Assembly (NCBI GenBank): GCA_018651445.1
Contig: JABIDZ010000028.1
Span: 1 to 6,765 of the forward strand
Reading direction: 5' to 3'
DNA length: 6,765 nucleotides
Source of the DNA: Candidatus Iainarchaeum sp.
Lineage (GTDB): Archaea; Iainarchaeota; Iainarchaeia; Iainarchaeales; JAAZKV01
Made by a program: the position numbers and the translations under genes. Of the stretch, positions 5,125 through 6,765 are shown piece after piece. The first letter of the stretch is position 1. Each line of letters starts with the position of its first letter. The notes beneath the pieces were generated by a model, which had not been told where the DNA came from, did not search any database, and was given only the letters and a program-made list of their open reading frames with translations.

Positions 5125-5658
5125 CTATTCGATTATGTATTTCCAACCAGGCTTCCACGCCTTTGTTTTGCACCAATCATTATCAATTACTTCTTCCCAA
5201 GATTTGTTATCAAGTATAACTTCAATAGCTAGTTGCGGTGCTTGATGACAAACAAGTGCAACTCTTTTGTTGTCATAATTTTCTTTTAAGAACTCTAGAA
5301 AATCTTTGATTCTTATCTCTACATCCAAGTAACTTTCACCATTAGGATAATCTGTTGTGATAAAATCGGTAAGTACCCAATCTTTAGGTTTTTGATTCAT
5401 GTCACCATAATCACATTCACGAAGTCGTTCATCAACAATTAATTCTCTTTCCTCTCCAAAAGTTAGTTTTGCAGAATTAATACTTCTTGGCAAATCAGAA
5501 ACAAAAATTGCATCGAAATTATTGTCTATTTGGTTAATTAGTTCTTTTGATTGTTTAATGCCTAATTCGGAAAGTTTTGTGTGTGCTTGTCCGGTTGCTA
5601 AATCTTGTTCATTATCTATTGTAGTTCCATGCACAAAATAAATTAGTTCTACACTCAT
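5125..5658 (-). CDS. Histidine phosphatase (phosphoglycerate mutase-like) family protein
   Basis: The product is 177 residues, a typical length for a single-domain member. The motif order of the superfamily is present. It begins with the phosphate-accepting His region IYFVHGTT (H10), then AIFVSDLPRS (R58), DERLRECDYGD (acid/base candidate E81), PNGES (105-109) and ALVCHQAP (second His H138). The usual RHG motif reads VHG, so the first active-site Arg is replaced by Val while the nucleophilic His stays. I recall a related group with a YFVHGTT start, so this is probably a subfamily trait rather than damage. Members remove phosphate from sugars, nucleotides or proteins; the substrate cannot be read from sequence. 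Start ATG 5658 is preceded by TTTATTTTTATTAAGTGATT, offering a TATA-like box and a weak SD. It lies downstream of tRNA-Phe on the same strand. Confidence 0.85.
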   Translation of the reverse strand: MSVELIYFVHGTTIDNEQDLATGQAHTKLSELGIKQSKELINQIDNNFDAIFVSDLPRSINSAKLTFGEERELIVDERLRECDYGDMNQKPKDWVLTDFITTDYPNGESYLDVEIRIKDFLEFLKENYDNKRVALVCHQAPQLAIEVILDNKSWEEVIDNDWCKTKAWKPGWKYIIE

Positions 5659-5680
5659 AAAATCACTTAATAAAAATAAA

Positions 5681-5702
5681 TGGGACCGGCGAGATTTGAA
5701 CC
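5681..5702 (-). pseudogene. Partial duplicate of a tRNA 3' end
   Basis: Bases 5681-5702 repeat 5721-5742, the 3' end of tRNA-Phe, at an exact 40-base offset with only two or three differences. The T-loop TTCAAAT, 3' T-stem CTCGC, an acceptor-like CGGTCCC and discriminator A are present. The partner T-stem strand (GATGG) does not pair and no 5' half is nearby, so it is not a functional tRNA. It could be a decayed tRNA, a local duplication or a scar of tRNA-targeted integration. Confidence 0.55.
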
Positions 5703-5720
5703 ATCCGTCTCATTTTAACA

Positions 5721-5794
5721 TGGGAATGGCGAGATTTGAACTCGCGACACATACGTCTTCAGCGTATTGCTCTCCCAGACTGAGCTACATTCCC
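5721..5794 (-). tRNA. tRNA-Phe (anticodon GAA)
   Basis: A complete cloverleaf folds on the minus strand. The acceptor is GGGAATG/CATTCCC, the D-arm GCTC/GAGC, the anticodon stem ATACG/CGTAT with loop CTGAAGA (anticodon GAA), the variable loop GTGTC, and the T-arm GCGAG-TTCAAAT-CTCGC, with discriminator A. CCA is not encoded and no intron is present. A TATA-like box lies 26 bases upstream, over the end of the LAGLIDADG gene. Confidence 0.95.
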
Positions 5795-5819
5795 TTACAA
5801 AGAAATTGTCCATGCAAAG

Positions 5820-5831
5820 CTTTTTAATAAT
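5820..5831 (-). promoter_or_regulatory. TATA-like box of tRNA-Phe, overlapping the end of the LAGLIDADG gene
   Basis: On the minus strand this reads ATTATTAAAAAG, centred about 30 bases before the tRNA 5' end, giving a short leader. It contains the stop codon region (5824-5826) of the upstream LAGLIDADG gene. Confidence 0.4.
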
Positions 5832-6459
5832 CACTGCAGAGGGCAATTGCTTTAGCTTGTTTAGTTGGGTTAGAAAAACCAATTTCTTTCAGCCAGTGCA
5901 TCAAATTGTTTTGACCATATAAACCCACTTTATATTTTCTATGTTTAGATAATTGGCCCCCATAACTTCTAAGCTTTGTTACTCTAAAACTTTGACACAA
6001 AAGACTTTCTCTTAATTGTTCGGCTAATTTTATACTAATAGTTGTGATCTCAATCGCAGGATATTTTTCAACACCTGGTTTTTTGGAATAAAAAACACTA
6101 CCGTCAGTATCAACAATCCCTCTAATAATATATTTTAATAATTTCCAATTTAAAACAAACATTTCGGGGATAAACACATTCTTAGCTTTACCCGCACCGT
6201 ATAATAATCCCAAATCGTTTATCAATTTATAGCAAATCTCTTTCGAATAAAACTTTGTTCTTAACCCCCCTAAACGAATTACTGATCTTGGCACTTTATC
6301 CCAAACTTTTTGCATTAACTTTGACAAATATTTATGATATTCTAAATCATCTATTGGGTGACCAACAAAGCCAACAATATACTTTCCGCTTGCTAATGAA
6401 ATATATCCATCACCAATCAACGCGCCAATTAATTCAGCTTCCATTTCTTCTTTATTCAC
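5824..6459 (-). CDS. Free-standing LAGLIDADG endonuclease-like protein
   Basis: The product is 211 residues with two LAGLIDADG-type helices. The first is ELIGALIGDGYIS (9-21, acidic residue D17) and the second YIIRGIVDTDGSVF (110-123, with D117 and D119). Two copies in one chain is the layout of monomeric homing endonucleases, which cut a long asymmetric target and spread their gene. Both catalytic acidic positions look intact. The segment YPAIEITTISIKLAEQLRE resembles the beta-strand plus helix after the second motif. It is not inside an intein or visible intron: it lies between tRNA-Lys and tRNA-Phe on the same strand, and both tRNAs are uninterrupted. The start is GTG 6459; a TATA-like TTTTTAAAT centred about 26 bases upstream suggests a leaderless message. 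ATG 6444 is the alternative. It could also have become a regulator or a tRNA-linked maturase. Confidence 0.85.
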   Translation of the reverse strand: MNKEEMEAELIGALIGDGYISLASGKYIVGFVGHPIDDLEYHKYLSKLMQKVWDKVPRSVIRLGGLRTKFYSKEICYKLINDLGLLYGAGKAKNVFIPEMFVLNWKLLKYIIRGIVDTDGSVFYSKKPGVEKYPAIEITTISIKLAEQLRESLLCQSFRVTKLRSYGGQLSKHRKYKVGLYGQNNLMHWLKEIGFSNPTKQAKAIALCSDY

Positions 6460-6479
6460 ATAATAAAATTAGCTTTTTT

Positions 6480-6489
6480 CATTTAAAAA
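6480..6489 (-). promoter_or_regulatory. TATA-like box for the LAGLIDADG gene
   Basis: On the minus strand TTTTTAAATG is centred about 26 bases before GTG 6459, supporting a leaderless GTG start. A second candidate, CTTATATACA at about 6561-6570, would give a leader of about 80 bases running through the hairpin at 6504-6551. Confidence 0.35.
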
Positions 6490-6503
6490 CAATTTGAGAC
6501 GTC

Positions 6504-6551
6504 AGTGCCGGTGGTTAAAAATTAGGTTGCCACGTTTATACTACTGGCACT
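6504..6551 (+). other. Unexplained 12-bp inverted repeat / RNA hairpin
   Basis: AGTGCCGGTGGT (6504-6515) pairs with ACTACTGGCACT (6540-6551). Ten Watson-Crick and two G-U pairs form only if the plus strand is transcribed; the minus strand would have two A-C mismatches. TAAA/TTTA can extend the stem past one bulge. A competing short stem, TGCCA (6528-6532) with TGGCA (6545-6549), is mutually exclusive with it. There is no protein-coding content here, and no known RNA family is recognised. Confidence 0.35.
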
Positions 6552-6589
6552 TAATGCTTTGTATATAAGTATTCGCGACATATCACAAA

Positions 6590-6662
6590 CGATCCCGCAG
6601 GGATTCGAACCCTGGACTCCCAGATTAAGAGTCTGGTGCTCTACCAACTGAGCTACGGGACC
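6590..6662 (-). tRNA. tRNA-Lys (anticodon CTT)
   Basis: A 73-base cloverleaf on the minus strand. The acceptor is GGTCCCG/CGGGATC (one G-U), the D-arm GCTC-AGTTGGTA-GAGC, the anticodon stem CCAGA/TCTGG with loop CTCTTAA (anticodon CTT), the variable loop GAGTC, and the T-arm CAGGG-TTCGAAT-CCCTG, with discriminator G. No CCA is encoded and there is no intron. It decodes AAG lysine codons. Confidence 0.95.
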
Positions 6663-6688
6663 AATTGTAAATAAAATTGCTTAAAGAG

Positions 6689-6697
6689 AATTTAAAA
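6689..6697 (-). promoter_or_regulatory. TATA-like box of tRNA-Lys
   Basis: On the minus strand TTTTAAATT is centred about 31 bases before the tRNA 5' end, so transcription would start about 5 bases ahead of it. The spacing matches that proposed for tRNA-Phe. Confidence 0.4.
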
Positions 6698-6708
6698 TGC
6701 TTTGTTTT

Positions 6709-6765
6709 TTACTTGAATTCTTTTAGTTTGTCAATTAGCTCTTGCTTTTTTTCAACAGAATAAAA
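6709..6765 (-). CDS. C-terminal end of a gene entering from the right edge (partial)
   Basis: The minus strand stays open from the edge to TAA at 6709-6711 and encodes FYSVEKKQELIDKLKEFK. This is a charged helix-like end typical of a real protein C-terminus. The family cannot be recognised from 18 residues. It ends about 47 bases before tRNA-Lys on the same strand. Confidence 0.5.
   Translation of the reverse strand, partial: FYSVEKKQELIDKLKEFK

Noticed and set aside
5681..5720. 3' half of a split (trans-spliced) tRNA, as known in Nanoarchaeum
   Set aside because: The 5' side of the T-stem does not pair, no variable-loop or anticodon-stem part is evident, and only 18 bases separate it from tRNA-Phe.
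6255..6497. Plus-strand 80-codon frame opposite the LAGLIDADG gene
   Set aside because: Shadow of a gene with intact motifs; no supporting start signals.
6500..6590. Box C/D guide RNA on the minus strand (TGATAT ... CTGA)
   Set aside because: The C box is imperfect, no internal C'/D' boxes are evident and the distance is too long for an archaeal guide RNA.
6590..6662. Functional link between tRNA-Lys(CTT) and the lysine-rich genes
   Set aside because: Most Lys codons there are AAA, and a tRNA-Lys gene this close can be chance.

Overview
The window looks like a piece of an A+T-rich archaeal chromosome, most likely from a DPANN-type lineage (Woesearchaeota or Pacearchaeota would fit; this is inferred from gene content, not proven). 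The evidence is archaeal TATA-like boxes about 26 bases upstream of several predicted starts, several apparently leaderless genes, tRNA genes without an encoded CCA end, a single-domain KaiC/RAD55-type ATPase, a COG1361-like surface protein and a free-standing LAGLIDADG protein.

Layout. Bases 72-383 (+) encode a small, extremely lysine-rich, histone-H1-tail-like protein. Its stop codon directly abuts the stop of a convergent gene (384-698, -) for a small HPF/RaiA-like ribosome-hibernation candidate. Divergent from that gene is a complete multidomain RelA/SpoT homologue (764-2566, +). It is followed on the same strand by a secreted, C-terminally anchored multi-domain surface protein (2612-3793) and a KaiC-like ATPase (3825-4559). 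After an extremely A/T-rich spacer comes a second lysine-rich pentapeptide-repeat protein (4774-5058, +) with a strong hairpin terminator. The rest reads on the minus strand: a histidine-phosphatase-family protein (5125-5658), a partial duplicate of a tRNA 3' end (5681-5702), tRNA-Phe(GAA) (5721-5794), a LAGLIDADG protein (5824-6459), an unexplained hairpin (6504-6551), tRNA-Lys(CTT) (6590-6662) and the last codons of a gene running in from the right edge (6709-6765).

How it may work together. The most interesting unit is 72-5058. A RelA/SpoT enzyme whose synthetase motifs look intact but whose hydrolase motif is damaged (HN instead of HD) sits next to, and is transcribed away from, a ribosome-hibernation candidate. 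Two polybasic proteins flank the block; they probably bind nucleic acid and share an identical 35-base in-frame block. This suggests a growth-arrest or dormancy neighbourhood in an archaeon combining alarmone synthesis, ribosome silencing and nucleoid compaction, with a KaiC-like ATPase as a possible signalling partner. Each family assignment rests on visible motifs; the functional coupling is inference from gene order only. The minus-strand half looks like an ordinary tRNA neighbourhood disturbed by a homing-endonuclease-like gene and a duplicated tRNA end.
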